A stretch of DNA of 58,238 nucleotides from Candidatus Saccharibacteria bacterium RIFCSPHIGHO2_12_FULL_47_16b (GTDB taxonomy: Bacteria; Patescibacteriota; Saccharimonadia; Saccharimonadales; UBA10212). Made by a program: the position numbers and the translations under genes. The notes beneath the pieces were generated by a model that made no database searches, was not told the origin of the DNA, and saw nothing but the letters and a program-made list of their open reading frames with translations. Shown here one piece after another: positions 1-10,293 of the stretch (the first letter of the stretch is position 1; every line of letters begins with the position of its first letter). The stretch covers positions 1-58,238 of the forward strand of contig MGCU01000019.1 of NCBI GenBank assembly GCA_001790525.1. The letters are read 5' to 3'.

Positions 1-90
1 ACCCCTTTTGGTGCTCTGGGACAGCCAGCGCAAAACCGCACAACTTCAGTCATTGTTTTTATTATGATAGATTAACTTCATTTCTACGAA

Positions 91-2127
91 TTAGTTTAAG
101 TTGGTAATGGCTCGGAGTTGTTTGACTCTATAAGCCAGATGCTTGTATTTTTTGATGTCTTCGCCGGCTTCGATGAATTTTTGAGCGGCATTGCGGGCGG
201 CGGCAATCAGTTTGGTATCTGATAAATTAGCTACTCTCAAATCTAGGGCGCCATGTTGAAGGGTGCCATAAATGGCCCCCGGGCCGCGCTGCCTAAGATC
301 GATCTCGGCCAGTTTGAAACCGTCAGTGAGTGTTTCGAGTGCCCTCAAGCGCTGAGATGGTGCTCGGGAATCTGACAACATTATAAAGCAGTAGCTTTGA
401 TGGGCACTCCGGCCGACACGGCCGCGCAGCTGATGAAGCTGAGCCAGACCAAAGCGCTCGGCTCCCTCGATTAACATAATAGTGGCGTTGGGCACATCGA
501 CACCAACTTCTATAACTGTGGTGCTGACTAAAATGTCGTACTTCTTTTTGATAAAGTCTTGCATGACTTTTTCTTTATCGGCCGCCTTCATTCGGCCATG
601 CAGCAGCGCTACACTCCGATGTTTGAAATCATGGTTGGACAGTTTCTCGAAAACCGCCTCAGCCGATAGTCCTTTCTTGAAATCTGCTTCTTTGATAAGT
701 GGGCAGACAACGAACATCTGTCGGCCAGACTCAAGCAGCTTATCGAGCCGCTCATACAAACCGGCGCGTGAATTAGGCGAGCAAAGCTTGGTTTTGACGA
801 CTAACCGGCCGGGCGGTAATTCGTCGAGAATTGAAATATCCAGTTCGCCGTACAGTGTCAGCGCTAGACTCCGAGGAATCGGTGTGGCACTCAGGTGCAG
901 TACATGGGGCATATGGCCGGCCTTGGCCTGCAGTTTTTTACGCTGCTCGACACCGAATCGATGCTGCTCATCGACAATGATCAAACCCAGTTTATGCATG
1001 TCTAATTTTTCGGCGATCAAAGCGTGGGTGCCGATCATAAATTTGACTTCGCCGGCACGAATTTTAGCTTGAACTTGGTCTTTAGCCTTTGGCTTTAGTG
1101 AACCGATCAACAGTGCCACATGATGGCCGTAGCCAACACTGGCCAGCAAGTTGTATAAAGTCTCGGCGTGCTGGCGGGCTAGAATTTCGGTCGGCGCCAT
1201 CAGCGCCACCTGGAATTGCTCCTCCATGGCCATTAGAGCGGCCATAGCGGCAACCACCGTTTTGCCAGAGCCAACATCCCCTTCTAGCAAACGGTTCATC
1301 GGCTGGGTTTTAACCATATCCTGATAAATCCGCCAAGTAGCTTTACGCTGGGCGTCGGTTAGCTTAAATGGCAGTTTAGCGACAAAACTTTTAGCTAAAC
1401 TTTCCTTAAACGGGATAGCCAGCGATTTTTCTTTATAAAGTTCATATTTGTTAAGTAGGGCCGCTAGCGTTAGCTCGAAGATTTCCTCAAAGGCTAGGCG
1501 GCGGCGGGCCTTATCCAAAACCGGTGACGAAGATGGAAAGTGAACTTCTAGTACAGCTTTATGAAACGGCATCAGTTTATGTTCGACCAGAAGCCAGCCT
1601 GGCAAATGTTCGGGCAATTGTTTAGTTTGGCTCAAAACCTCGCGAATTAGTTTGCGAGTAGTGAATGACTTTAGGCCCTTGGCCTCATGATAGATTGGAA
1701 TAATCCGGGCGGTATTAATTGGGAAGTTACTAACTTGCTCAACTGATGGATTATTAATGGTAAATCGGCCGCGGTGCAGCCCGTAATCACCAGCAATAAA
1801 ATAGGCTTGATCGGCTTTTATAGCAGCAGCCCGGTATGGTTGATTGAACCAAACTAGCCGAACGCTGGCTGAACTATCAGTAGCGATGGCTTCGGTAATA
1901 TGAAGTCCGCGCCGAACGTAGCGGCCTTTAGCTTGGCTGATCTTGGCCTCGATAGTAACTTGGCCGGGCTTGAGCTTGGCAATCGGCAAAACTTGTGAAT
2001 AATCATCATAGCGCCGCGGAAAGTTATTAATAAGATCGGCCGATGTTCTAATACCAAGGCTATCGAGCATTTTGGCAGTCTCGACGCCAACTCCCTTTAA
2101 CTCGGAAATAGATGTTGATAGATCCAC
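91..2127 (-). CDS. recG: ATP-dependent DNA helicase RecG
   Basis: ORF 678 aa; helicase motifs GDVGSGKTVVA, DEQHRFGVEQR, LSATPIPRSLALTLYGELD, QLRGRVGRS typical of RecG. Confidence 0.96.
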   Translation of the reverse strand: MDLSTSISELKGVGVETAKMLDSLGIRTSADLINNFPRRYDDYSQVLPIAKLKPGQVTIEAKISQAKGRYVRRGLHITEAIATDSSASVRLVWFNQPYRAAAIKADQAYFIAGDYGLHRGRFTINNPSVEQVSNFPINTARIIPIYHEAKGLKSFTTRKLIREVLSQTKQLPEHLPGWLLVEHKLMPFHKAVLEVHFPSSSPVLDKARRRLAFEEIFELTLAALLNKYELYKEKSLAIPFKESLAKSFVAKLPFKLTDAQRKATWRIYQDMVKTQPMNRLLEGDVGSGKTVVAAMAALMAMEEQFQVALMAPTEILARQHAETLYNLLASVGYGHHVALLIGSLKPKAKDQVQAKIRAGEVKFMIGTHALIAEKLDMHKLGLIIVDEQHRFGVEQRKKLQAKAGHMPHVLHLSATPIPRSLALTLYGELDISILDELPPGRLVVKTKLCSPNSRAGLYERLDKLLESGRQMFVVCPLIKEADFKKGLSAEAVFEKLSNHDFKHRSVALLHGRMKAADKEKVMQDFIKKKYDILVSTTVIEVGVDVPNATIMLIEGAERFGLAQLHQLRGRVGRSAHQSYCFIMLSDSRAPSQRLRALETLTDGFKLAEIDLRQRGPGAIYGTLQHGALDLRVANLSDTKLIAAARNAAQKFIEAGEDIKKYKHLAYRVKQLRAITNLN

Positions 2128-2158
2128 TTATTCTAGTCTATCAACTATGTAGTTTATA

Positions 2159-2602
2159 TTACGCTGCTAGTTTTATTGGGTCTCGAGTATCACGATTTAT
2201 CCATTCACAGGTAGGCTTCCAGAAAACTGCATTCCGTTTAGGGTCGTAGGTCTCGCCCCGGCCATCAACATAAGTTCCCTCTTCCTGCCAATTCTTGAAG
2301 ACAGGGGCTATATTCCAAAACCTAGAAATAAGGTCGGCTGCCCGCATGACAGTTTCGAAGCTGTAACGGAGTGGCTGGTCAGTTTCAGGTTCAAAGCTCC
2401 ATGGGTCTATACCTTGCGCCTTTTGTAGCCCTGTCAAAAACGTTTCTTCAAACACTTTCCGATGACTTGTCTGCGAAGACGCTGACCATACCCATGAGTT
2501 TGCGCACTCGACTGCCTTAACTATATCTTCACTTCCCGCTAAACCAAGGATGTACTTACTATACTCTGGCGCGTTCATTATATGAGGAGCAGTTTCACTC
2601 AT
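2159..2602 (-). CDS. hypothetical protein (147 aa)
   Basis: ORF with clean intergenic flanks; no recognised family. Confidence 0.6.
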   Translation of the reverse strand: MSETAPHIMNAPEYSKYILGLAGSEDIVKAVECANSWVWSASSQTSHRKVFEETFLTGLQKAQGIDPWSFEPETDQPLRYSFETVMRAADLISRFWNIAPVFKNWQEEGTYVDGRGETYDPKRNAVFWKPTCEWINRDTRDPIKLAA

Positions 2603-2657
2603 ATGACCTCCTAATTACACCTGGATTATATACCTATGTTACAGACGGTAAAATTGG

Positions 2658-3905
2658 TTAAGGTAATTCAATAAGAGCCGAATCTTTATAAGCCTTGCCG
2701 CGGCGGATTAGTGCCTTACCGCCAACAAAATCAGCCGCCGCTAACAGTTCTCGATCAACCGCTTGGCCGTTTACGTAGATGGCGCCACTAGCTAGCAGAC
2801 GGCGGGCTTCAGTTTTAGAAACCGCCAGTCCAGTCTTAACAAGAATGTCAATTAATGACATGCCGGCCTTGACTTTGAGATTGGGTATTTCTTGTCTGAT
2901 TTGGCCGATTTCGGCCGGGCTTGCTTTATCAAGAGATACTTGACTTGTTAAGTATTTTGTAACCTGCTGCGATAGATCTCCCCCACCGCTGCCATGAACC
3001 AGCTCGGTCACAGCTTTAGCTAATCTGGTTTGGGCCAATCGTTTAGAAGTATCTTTGGTATGGTCGGTCATCACCTGCCCTATCTCGTCCTTAGATAGAA
3101 AGGTAAAGATTTTTAAATAATCCTCAACATCCCTGTCATCGGTGTTTATCCAAAACTGATAAAACTGGGTTGGCGAAGTTTTGGCTGGATCAAGCCAAAC
3201 TGCCCCGGCCTCACTTTTGCCAAATTTAATTCCGGTTTGTTTACTGACAACCAGCGGCATCGATAAAGCCTGAACCTCCTGGCCTTCCTTTTTACGCACC
3301 AAACTGACACCGGAAAGCATGTTAGCCCACTGATCCGAGCCGCCAACTTGCAAAACCACGTCGTGGTTTTTAAATAAGTGCCAATAATCATAGCCTTGAA
3401 CCAGCGAGTAGCTAAACTCGGCATATGAGATGCCCGAACCATGTTCACCCATCCGTTCGGTCACGAATTCCCGGCCCATCAACTCGGTCATTGAAAAATG
3501 CTTGCCGACGTCTCGTAAGAAATCAAGGTATTTTAGATCAGCTAGCCAATCATGGTTGTCTACCATGGTGTAATTTTCGCCGGCGAAGAGCTGGGTCACC
3601 TGCTTACGAACAGCCGAGATGTTTTGTTTGATCTCTTCACGATTTTTCAATTGCCGTTCCTCGGTCTTACCGCCGGGGTCCCCGACTAGTGACGTACCGC
3701 CGCCCATAACGATGACGGCCTGCCAGCCAGCGTCAATTAATCGCCTATCCATCAATAGTGCGGCTAGGTTGCCAATAGTTAAGCTGTCGGTTGAGGCATC
3801 ATAGCCGTGGTAAAAGGTTTGTGGTTTATCCAGCCACTCGGTTTTACTAAAAGTTTTGTTCTTAATCAGGCCACGGTAGGTTAAATCATCACTTAACTTC
3901 ATCAT
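2658..3905 (-). CDS. tyrS: tyrosyl-tRNA synthetase
   Basis: class I aaRS; YHGYDASTDSLTIGNL, GGSDQWANMLSG, KFGKSEAGAVWLD; C-terminal S4-like domain. Confidence 0.96.
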   Translation of the reverse strand: MMKLSDDLTYRGLIKNKTFSKTEWLDKPQTFYHGYDASTDSLTIGNLAALLMDRRLIDAGWQAVIVMGGGTSLVGDPGGKTEERQLKNREEIKQNISAVRKQVTQLFAGENYTMVDNHDWLADLKYLDFLRDVGKHFSMTELMGREFVTERMGEHGSGISYAEFSYSLVQGYDYWHLFKNHDVVLQVGGSDQWANMLSGVSLVRKKEGQEVQALSMPLVVSKQTGIKFGKSEAGAVWLDPAKTSPTQFYQFWINTDDRDVEDYLKIFTFLSKDEIGQVMTDHTKDTSKRLAQTRLAKAVTELVHGSGGGDLSQQVTKYLTSQVSLDKASPAEIGQIRQEIPNLKVKAGMSLIDILVKTGLAVSKTEARRLLASGAIYVNGQAVDRELLAAADFVGGKALIRRGKAYKDSALIELP

Positions 3906-3976
3906 ATCATTTTCACCTTAACTCTTGTAAGTATAGTATACCGACATAGCGGTTTTGTTATAATTATTGTCACTAT

Positions 3977-6973
3977 ATGATAAATCCGCTTAGGAGAGCT
4001 AAGTTAAAGCGAGCGAGGCGCAGAAGTAGAAACATAATCAAAACCCGCAGCGGCCGAGTACTTAAAGTCCATCGAACACTCGGCGAGAGGTGGCTAAACA
4101 GACGCGACTTAAAATCCCGCCGCAAAATTGAACGGATGAGAGGTTTACCAAAGTCGCGCTTCAAGCGCTTTATTTGGCGGCTTCATCCCAAGCGACTAGC
4201 GGCATATTGGTTTAGCCGCGACGGCGCCATTATGGCCCTGAAAATTGTCGGCGTAACGATTGTCGTAATGTTTGTGCTGACCATGGCGGTGTTTGCCTAT
4301 TTTCGTAAAGATTTACCCAACATTAAAGATATATCCGGCAGCGCTCTGGGTGGCAGTATTAGTTACTATGACCGCACCGGTAAGACCTTGTTATGGGAAG
4401 ATTACGATGCCGTTAAACGGGTGCCGGTTGAGGGCAGCGAAATCTCGCAGTACATCAAGGACGCCACAGTTGCTATCGAGGACCGCGACTTTTATAAACA
4501 CCGTGGCTTTGACTTAAAAGGCATTGTTAGAGCGGCCTTTAACGACATTTTCAGCCGCGGCGCCAAGCAAGGCGGCTCAACCATAACTCAACAGTTGGTT
4601 AAGCTAGACCGAGGTTGGAGCGAACAACGAACTGTCACCAATAAAATTAAAGAAATTATCCTGGCCGTTGAACTAGAACGTACTTATACCAAAGACGATA
4701 TTTTAACTGGATATCTCAATGCCGCCCCGTATGGCAGCGTTGACTATGGCGTTCAGGCGGCCGCCGGTGATTATTTTCATAAGTCGGCCAAAGATTTAAC
4801 CTTGCCGGAGTCGGCCATGCTGGCGGCCATTCCTAAATCACCGTCGATTTATTCGCCATACAATAAAGAATTCTTTGACCGCGAGGCCTTTATTAGCCGC
4901 TATAGCTACGTGCTTGATTCGATGGTTGAAATCGGCAAACTCAAGAAAGAGCAAGCCGAAGAAGCCAAGAAATTTGATATTTTAGCTACTGTTCAGCCGC
5001 AGCAAACTAAATACGCTGGCATTAAAAACCCCTACTTTGTTTTGGCGGCCAAGAATGAACTAACTGCCCGGTTTGCACCTAGCGGTTCCTCAACTAAAGC
5101 TAGGATTGGCGGCTGGAAAGTTATCACCACGCTTGATCTAGGTTTGCAGGCCGAGGCCGAAAATCAAGTTAATAAGGGTTTGGCACAGGTCAGACGTCAA
5201 GGCGGAGATGTGGCCGCTTTTGTGGCCGAAGACGTGCAAACTGGTCAAATGGTGGCACTAGTTGGTGGCACCGATTTTGCCAACCCTGAATATGGCCAAA
5301 TTAACTATGCCCAGACGCCGATTCCACCCGGCTCCAGCTTTAAGCCATATGATTATACGGCCCTAATCGAAAATGGTAATGCCGGTGCCGGCTCGGTTTT
5401 ATACGACATCGTTGGGCCACTGCCCGGTTATCCATGTACTAACAAAGCCCATCCCCGCTCTGGCGGAAATTGTCTGCAAAATTACGATTTTCGCTCGCCT
5501 GGCCCAGAAACTTTGCGCTACGCCCTTGCCGGCTCGCGCAATATCCCAGCAGTCAAAGCCATGCTAATTACCGGCGTCGATAAAACCATTGCTACGGCTG
5601 AAGCCATGGGGCTGCGCAGCGGCTACAAATGTTACGCCGATACGGCTTTGACTAAGACTACCCAGTGTTATGGCGCGTCGGCAATCGGCGACGGCGCCTT
5701 CCTGCACTTAGATGAGCACGTTAACGGCTTTGCGACACTTTCGCGTCTAGGCGTTTACCTTAAGCAAACTTATATCTTGGAAGTCAAAGATTCGGCCGAT
5801 AAAAGCTTGTATAAGTGGCAGCAGCCAACTAAAGAACCAGACCGCAAGCAGGTTATTCGGCCGGAAACAGCTTATATTGTCACCGATATGGTATCTGATC
5901 CGAACGCCAGTTATCTGTCTGGCGGCCGTCCTAAACCACAGCGTTACAACGGCTGGAATTTCGGTATCAAAACCGGCACCACTAACGACGCTAAAGATGG
6001 ACTGATGATGGGCTTCTCCACCAAATACGCGGCCGGTGTTTGGGTCGGCTATCACACTCGACAAAAAGCCATGAGCGGCTTTATGGAAAATATGACCCAG
6101 CCAATTTTGACTGGCTGGATGAATGCCGTTCACAAGAACATTAAACCAGTCAATTGGAGCCAACCGCCGGGTATCCAAAAGCTGCCAGCCTTTGTGGTAA
6201 CCACTCATGTTGGCGTTGGCTCGGTTGAACCAAGCCCCAGTACTGATATTTTCCCCTCTTGGTATAAAGGACGAGATGCCAGTTCTGGCGGTACAGCAAT
6301 AATTGATAAGGTATCTAACAAAAAAGCTACTAGCTGTACACCACCGCTAGCTAAGCAAAATACTTCTGGTAATACCAATGCCGAGAAATTCTCGGTTGAC
6401 ACTTTTTATGGCTCATTGGCAGCCGCCTCGGGGAATGCCAGCCAACAAGACGATGTCCATTCCTGCTCCGATGTTTTACCAGCCATAACTCTGACAATAA
6501 GCGGTAATACGCTGACCGCGGCAGCCACCGCTGGCACCCACCCGTTCGCTGACGCCAAATACCCACAATTTCCTGGCACTATAAATTTCATTGTCGATGG
6601 TAATGTAGTCAAGTCCTACAACGATTTAAGCGATTCGCCAGCCACCCGTTCATATGACTGGACCGGTTCCGGTGGTGTACATTCGGCAACTGTTCAAGTA
6701 ATCGATAGTGTGCTTTATGAAGCTTCGGATAGCGGTACGCTTAATGCCAGCCAAGGCCTGACCTTTGACTCGGCCAAAGCCGACGGTGGCCAAACCAAGT
6801 TTAAATGGTCCGGCGGCGCGGCGCCTTATACAGTAACTAGAACCGACACTAGCACAGTTTTATGTTCATCAAATGGCAATGACTGCGAAGTTTCAGTCGC
6901 GGCGGCGCCGGATGGTACGCCAGTTAGAGTGACAGATGGCAATGGCAGCTCGGCCGATACTACCGTCAGCTAA
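3977..6973 (+). CDS. penicillin-binding protein 1A-type transglycosylase/transpeptidase
   Basis: Cytoplasmic basic N-term, one TM, GT51 motifs (EDRDFYKHRGFD, GGSTITQQLVK), transpeptidase SSFKPYDYTALI and KTGTTNDAKDG; Ser/Thr-rich C-terminal extension. Confidence 0.93.
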   Translation: MINPLRRAKLKRARRRSRNIIKTRSGRVLKVHRTLGERWLNRRDLKSRRKIERMRGLPKSRFKRFIWRLHPKRLAAYWFSRDGAIMALKIVGVTIVVMFVLTMAVFAYFRKDLPNIKDISGSALGGSISYYDRTGKTLLWEDYDAVKRVPVEGSEISQYIKDATVAIEDRDFYKHRGFDLKGIVRAAFNDIFSRGAKQGGSTITQQLVKLDRGWSEQRTVTNKIKEIILAVELERTYTKDDILTGYLNAAPYGSVDYGVQAAAGDYFHKSAKDLTLPESAMLAAIPKSPSIYSPYNKEFFDREAFISRYSYVLDSMVEIGKLKKEQAEEAKKFDILATVQPQQTKYAGIKNPYFVLAAKNELTARFAPSGSSTKARIGGWKVITTLDLGLQAEAENQVNKGLAQVRRQGGDVAAFVAEDVQTGQMVALVGGTDFANPEYGQINYAQTPIPPGSSFKPYDYTALIENGNAGAGSVLYDIVGPLPGYPCTNKAHPRSGGNCLQNYDFRSPGPETLRYALAGSRNIPAVKAMLITGVDKTIATAEAMGLRSGYKCYADTALTKTTQCYGASAIGDGAFLHLDEHVNGFATLSRLGVYLKQTYILEVKDSADKSLYKWQQPTKEPDRKQVIRPETAYIVTDMVSDPNASYLSGGRPKPQRYNGWNFGIKTGTTNDAKDGLMMGFSTKYAAGVWVGYHTRQKAMSGFMENMTQPILTGWMNAVHKNIKPVNWSQPPGIQKLPAFVVTTHVGVGSVEPSPSTDIFPSWYKGRDASSGGTAIIDKVSNKKATSCTPPLAKQNTSGNTNAEKFSVDTFYGSLAAASGNASQQDDVHSCSDVLPAITLTISGNTLTAAATAGTHPFADAKYPQFPGTINFIVDGNVVKSYNDLSDSPATRSYDWTGSGGVHSATVQVIDSVLYEASDSGTLNASQGLTFDSAKADGGQTKFKWSGGAAPYTVTRTDTSTVLCSSNGNDCEVSVAAAPDGTPVRVTDGNGSSADTTVS

Positions 6974-8316
6974 TCTTTTTCAAGATATGAATTTAGGGCG
7001 GAGCGCACGTCTGTAACTGACTGCAGCAGTGGCGGTTTTTTACCGGAAAGCACGCGCGGGCCGATCGCCGCCTTAAAGCCCAGTTTTTTAGCTTCGGCAA
7101 TTCGTTTTTCAAGATAGCTAACGTGGCGGACTTCGCCGGATAGGCCGACTTCGCCAAAAACCACGGCGTTTTTCTTAAGTTGTAAACCTTTGGCGGCACT
7201 GCCAATCGCCATACAAACCGCCAAATCGGCGGCCGGTTCGCTTAATCGAATGCCGCCTACCACATTGACATAAACGTCTTTGTCGGTCAGTTTGAGTTTG
7301 GTTCGGCGTTCCAGCATCGCAATCAGCAGGTTAACCCGATTAAGATCAATGCCGCTGGCTGTTCGTTTAGGGTAGCCATAGCTGGTTGGGTTGACCAGCG
7401 CCTGAATTTCAACCAGCAACGGCCGGCTGCCTTCCATGGCGGCATGGACGACAGAACCGTCAGTCACCTGCCGCTCGGCTAGTAGAGCGGCCGATGGATT
7501 AGCTACCGGCATCAGGCCTTTTTCGGCCATCTCTAAAATGGCCGTCTCGGTGGTAGCCCCGTATCGGTTTTTAGTAGCCCGCAATAGTTTAAAGCCACCA
7601 TAAGTTTCGCCTTCCAGCTGCAGTACGGTATCAACCATGTGTTCCAGCACTTTTGGGCCGGCAATCGAGCCTTCTTTGGTAACATGGCCGACCAAAATTA
7701 GGGCCGTATTAGCGGTTTTGGCGGCCGCGCCAATCAGCCGTGTGGCATTTGTTATCTGGCTAACTGTGCCGGCCGAGCTGCTAATTTCGTTGACCGCCAT
7801 GGTCTGAATTGAATCAATTATCACCGCATTAAAATTACCTCGGCTGATGGTGGTAGCTACGTCATTGGCGACTGTCGAGATAGCCAGTTGCAAATTTTTT
7901 GCCGTGACGCCTAGGCGTTCGGCCCGCATAGCCACTTGACGGGCCGACTCTTCACCGCTGACATAAAGAACCTTATTTTTGGCAGCTACATTATGGGCGA
8001 CTTGCAGCAGCAGTGTGCTTTTGCCAACCCCCGGCGGGCCAGCTAACAAGACAACGCTGCCGGCTACCAAACCGCCGCCTAAAACGGCATCTACATCAGC
8101 TATACCGCTGCCAAGTCTCGGCACTTTAGTGGCCGCCGCTTCGGCTACCGAAACAGCTTTGAGCATATCACCGCCGGTTTTGGCTGCCGTTTCGCTAGTT
8201 GATACTTGTTCTTCTAAACTATTCCATTCACCGCAGTTAGAACAGCGGCCAGTCCAAGTAGAAGTGACATTGCCACAAACACTGCAGACGTACCGAACTC
8301 CCAGTTTTTTCATCAT
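6970..8316 (-). CDS. radA: DNA repair protein RadA
   Basis: N-terminal zinc finger CSVCGNVTSTWTGRCSNCGEWNSLEE, Walker A GPPGVGKSTLLLQ, KNRYGATTE (KNRFG-like) motif. Confidence 0.96.
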   Translation of the reverse strand: MMKKLGVRYVCSVCGNVTSTWTGRCSNCGEWNSLEEQVSTSETAAKTGGDMLKAVSVAEAAATKVPRLGSGIADVDAVLGGGLVAGSVVLLAGPPGVGKSTLLLQVAHNVAAKNKVLYVSGEESARQVAMRAERLGVTAKNLQLAISTVANDVATTISRGNFNAVIIDSIQTMAVNEISSSAGTVSQITNATRLIGAAAKTANTALILVGHVTKEGSIAGPKVLEHMVDTVLQLEGETYGGFKLLRATKNRYGATTETAILEMAEKGLMPVANPSAALLAERQVTDGSVVHAAMEGSRPLLVEIQALVNPTSYGYPKRTASGIDLNRVNLLIAMLERRTKLKLTDKDVYVNVVGGIRLSEPAADLAVCMAIGSAAKGLQLKKNAVVFGEVGLSGEVRHVSYLEKRIAEAKKLGFKAAIGPRVLSGKKPPLLQSVTDVRSALNSYLEKD

Positions 8317-8340
8317 CTAGATAGTTTAACAAAATTTGTA

Positions 8341-9324
8341 TCAGCGAGGCTGTACAGCTTCAGTACGTGTATCAATCGCCTCGAATAGAACATCCAGTTC
8401 GCCCTTTAAATTATTAAATTCGTTGACAATGCTATTAAATTGATTCTCGACTCTCTTGTATTGCGAAAAGAGGGGTCGATATCTTTCAACCATCGCATTA
8501 AAGGCAGGTACACCAGCATTATATTCAGCTGTTTGACCATTACTCTTTAACGAATCAAGGCGCCGACTTTCTTCATCAATTTGAGCACCAAGTGCATTTA
8601 GTTCTGCGATTCTTGAATTAAGTATTGGTTTTAAATCATTAAGCTGGGCGTTGAGTGCATCGAGCTTATCCCTACGACCGCTAAACTCCCCTTCGTAACG
8701 TGTCGAAAAACCGACCACTGCCTGTCGGTCCTTGAAATAGCGTTGGTAATACGTCTCCAGCGGCTGTGGCAGGCTGGCGATTTCGGTGGCGAAAATAGAA
8801 TGCATTTCGTTAATCAGCTCATCCGGTTCGGTCTGTTTGTATAAATTAATGTTTTTTTTGATCCGTTCATCATTAAGCTGATTTTTGTAATAATCTTCTA
8901 TCTGGGCATTAATGTAGGCTTTGTCTTTGACACTTAGACGATCGTAGGCGGCGTGCAGCATCTCGTGAGCAGCTGTAACTTGAGCAATACCAGATAATCT
9001 TTCATCTTTGACGCTATAAACATATACGCCCTGTTGAATGGGCTGATAACAGCCCAGCACAATGGTCTTTTCGCTGATGGTGCATTGAGCACGAAAGTCT
9101 TCAACTTTATCAATTAGCTGCGGCCGATTGACATAAAAGATGTGTTTGGCCTGATCGGTCATTTGGGTATCGGTCGTCAAACTACTGATAGCTGGCGGTG
9201 GATTATAGCCGCGTAGCCGCCACCAATCTAAAATCGCCTGCCGCTGCCAATAAACAACTAGCGGTATCGCCAATATAGCCGCGACCGCCAATAGTTTAAT
9301 TAATCGCTTGAAATAGCCTGACAT
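8341..9324 (-). CDS. membrane-anchored protein with HExxH motif (putative zinc metallopeptidase) and coiled coil
   Basis: N-terminal TM; TAAHEMLHAAYDRLS contains HExxH; long helical C-terminal half. Confidence 0.6.
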   Translation of the reverse strand: MSGYFKRLIKLLAVAAILAIPLVVYWQRQAILDWWRLRGYNPPPAISSLTTDTQMTDQAKHIFYVNRPQLIDKVEDFRAQCTISEKTIVLGCYQPIQQGVYVYSVKDERLSGIAQVTAAHEMLHAAYDRLSVKDKAYINAQIEDYYKNQLNDERIKKNINLYKQTEPDELINEMHSIFATEIASLPQPLETYYQRYFKDRQAVVGFSTRYEGEFSGRRDKLDALNAQLNDLKPILNSRIAELNALGAQIDEESRRLDSLKSNGQTAEYNAGVPAFNAMVERYRPLFSQYKRVENQFNSIVNEFNNLKGELDVLFEAIDTRTEAVQPR

Positions 9325-9409
9325 TAAATATCAGTATAGCAATTAGAGATTTTAATTATCGTTAAGAGTCAACCTAACCTAGATTTGATTTGTGTTATTA
9401 TTTCATTAT

Positions 9410-9691
9410 ATGGGATGGCTTGCCGAAGAGTTTGGATCAATCGATTGGATTGTGCCGGCAGGTCGATGGTGGGATTTAGGACCAGACGATCCAGACCGCG
9501 GGCGGATGATTCTTGTCGATACACAAGCCCATGCCGAATACCCATCATTTCCTTTAGGAAGTGATTACCTTCTAACGCCCGAGAGTGAGGCAAGGTTTAA
9601 AGAAGCAGCTGCAGAGATAATTGCCTGGACTGCAATATTACCACCTTTGACCCAAGAAGATTTCCGAAGAGTTTTTGAAGAAGTAGCCTAA
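9410..9691 (+). CDS. hypothetical protein (accessory island)
   Basis: ORF from ATG at 9410 (MGWLAEEFGSIDWIV...); followed directly by repeat R1. Confidence 0.55.
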   Translation: MGWLAEEFGSIDWIVPAGRWWDLGPDDPDRGRMILVDTQAHAEYPSFPLGSDYLLTPESEARFKEAAAEIIAWTAILPPLTQEDFRRVFEEVA

Positions 9692-9696
9692 ATAAA

Positions 9697-9752
9697 TCTG
9701 GCGGGCTCCGCCAATTCGGCGGACAAAGTCTATTCCCTCCGCCCCTCCCCGC
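9697..9752 (+). repeat. dispersed repeat R1
   Basis: GGCGGgctCCGCCaattcGGCGGACAAAGTCTATTCCCTCCGCCCCTCCCCGC; last 34 bp identical to R3. Confidence 0.9.
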
Positions 9753-9761
9753 GTATATTTC

Positions 9762-9791
9762 TTGACATTGTGGCTACATAAAGTGTATGAT
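9762..9791 (+). promoter_or_regulatory. sigma70-like promoter of the CopG/RelE-type TA operon
   Basis: TTGACA (9762-9767), 18-bp spacer, TATGAT (9786-9791); predicted +1 coincides with ATG at 9798 (possible leaderless mRNA). Confidence 0.6.
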
Positions 9792-9798
9792 TTATGTA
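9775..9798. promoter_or_regulatory. inverted repeat, probable antitoxin operator
   Basis: TACATAAA-N8-TTTATGTA perfect 8-bp inverted repeat overlapping the -10. Confidence 0.5.
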
Positions 9799-10079
9799 TG
9801 AGTAACAATTCTAAAGCCATAAACATTACGTTGCCAGATGAGCTACTAGAGGCAATCGACAAAGCTGCCAAGAGTGAATATGCCAGCCGCAGTGATTTTA
9901 TTCGTGAATCGATTGTTCGTCGCCTAAAAGGCCAGCGAGTGGTTGACGAATGGGGTGATGAAGGTAATTGGGAAACGGTTGTCGATTTTCGAGATTTGCC
10001 AGGGGGTGGAATGCCTGCAGAAGAACTTCTGGAACGCCTAAAACACCTCAATGGACAAGATAAACAAAAACCTTCTTAA
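9798..10079 (+). CDS. ribbon-helix-helix (CopG/ParD-like) antitoxin
   Basis: MSNNSKAINITLPDELLEAIDKAAKSEYASRSDFIRESIVRRL RHH signature; overlaps toxin ORF. Confidence 0.8.
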   Translation: MSNNSKAINITLPDELLEAIDKAAKSEYASRSDFIRESIVRRLKGQRVVDEWGDEGNWETVVDFRDLPGGGMPAEELLERLKHLNGQDKQKPS

Positions 10080-10293
10080 AATCCCTCTCAAACAAAGGTC
10101 TCAAGTTGAACGTGTTGTTGAGCAGATAGTTAATAATCGGTTAGAAGGTTTAGACTCAAAGAAGATTAAGGGAACAAGCAATGTTTATAGAGTTCGTGTC
10201 GGAAATTACAGAATCATTTTCGCAAAAGAAGCACGGCAAAACATCGTAAGCATGATCAACAAACGCGACGAAAAAACCTACAAAGATTACTGA
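10051..10293 (+). CDS. RelE/ParE-family toxin
   Basis: LDSKKIKGTSNVYRVRVGNYRIIFAKE...VSMINKRDEKTYKDY; overlaps upstream RHH antitoxin. Confidence 0.85.
   Translation: MDKINKNLLKIPLKQRSQVERVVEQIVNNRLEGLDSKKIKGTSNVYRVRVGNYRIIFAKEARQNIVSMINKRDEKTYKDY

Noticed and set aside
482-1072. Antisense ORF 196 aa inside recG
   Set aside because: Opposite-strand shadow ORF with low-complexity Ser/Leu composition; recG is unequivocal
6970-6973. 4-nt overlap of convergent PBP and radA ends as regulatory antisense
   Set aside because: Ordinary tight packing in a streamlined genome
9638-10051. Minus-strand ORF 137 aa ending in GGAEGIDFVRRIGG
   Set aside because: Shadow ORF antisense to the RHH antitoxin; the distinctive peptide is translated repeat R1
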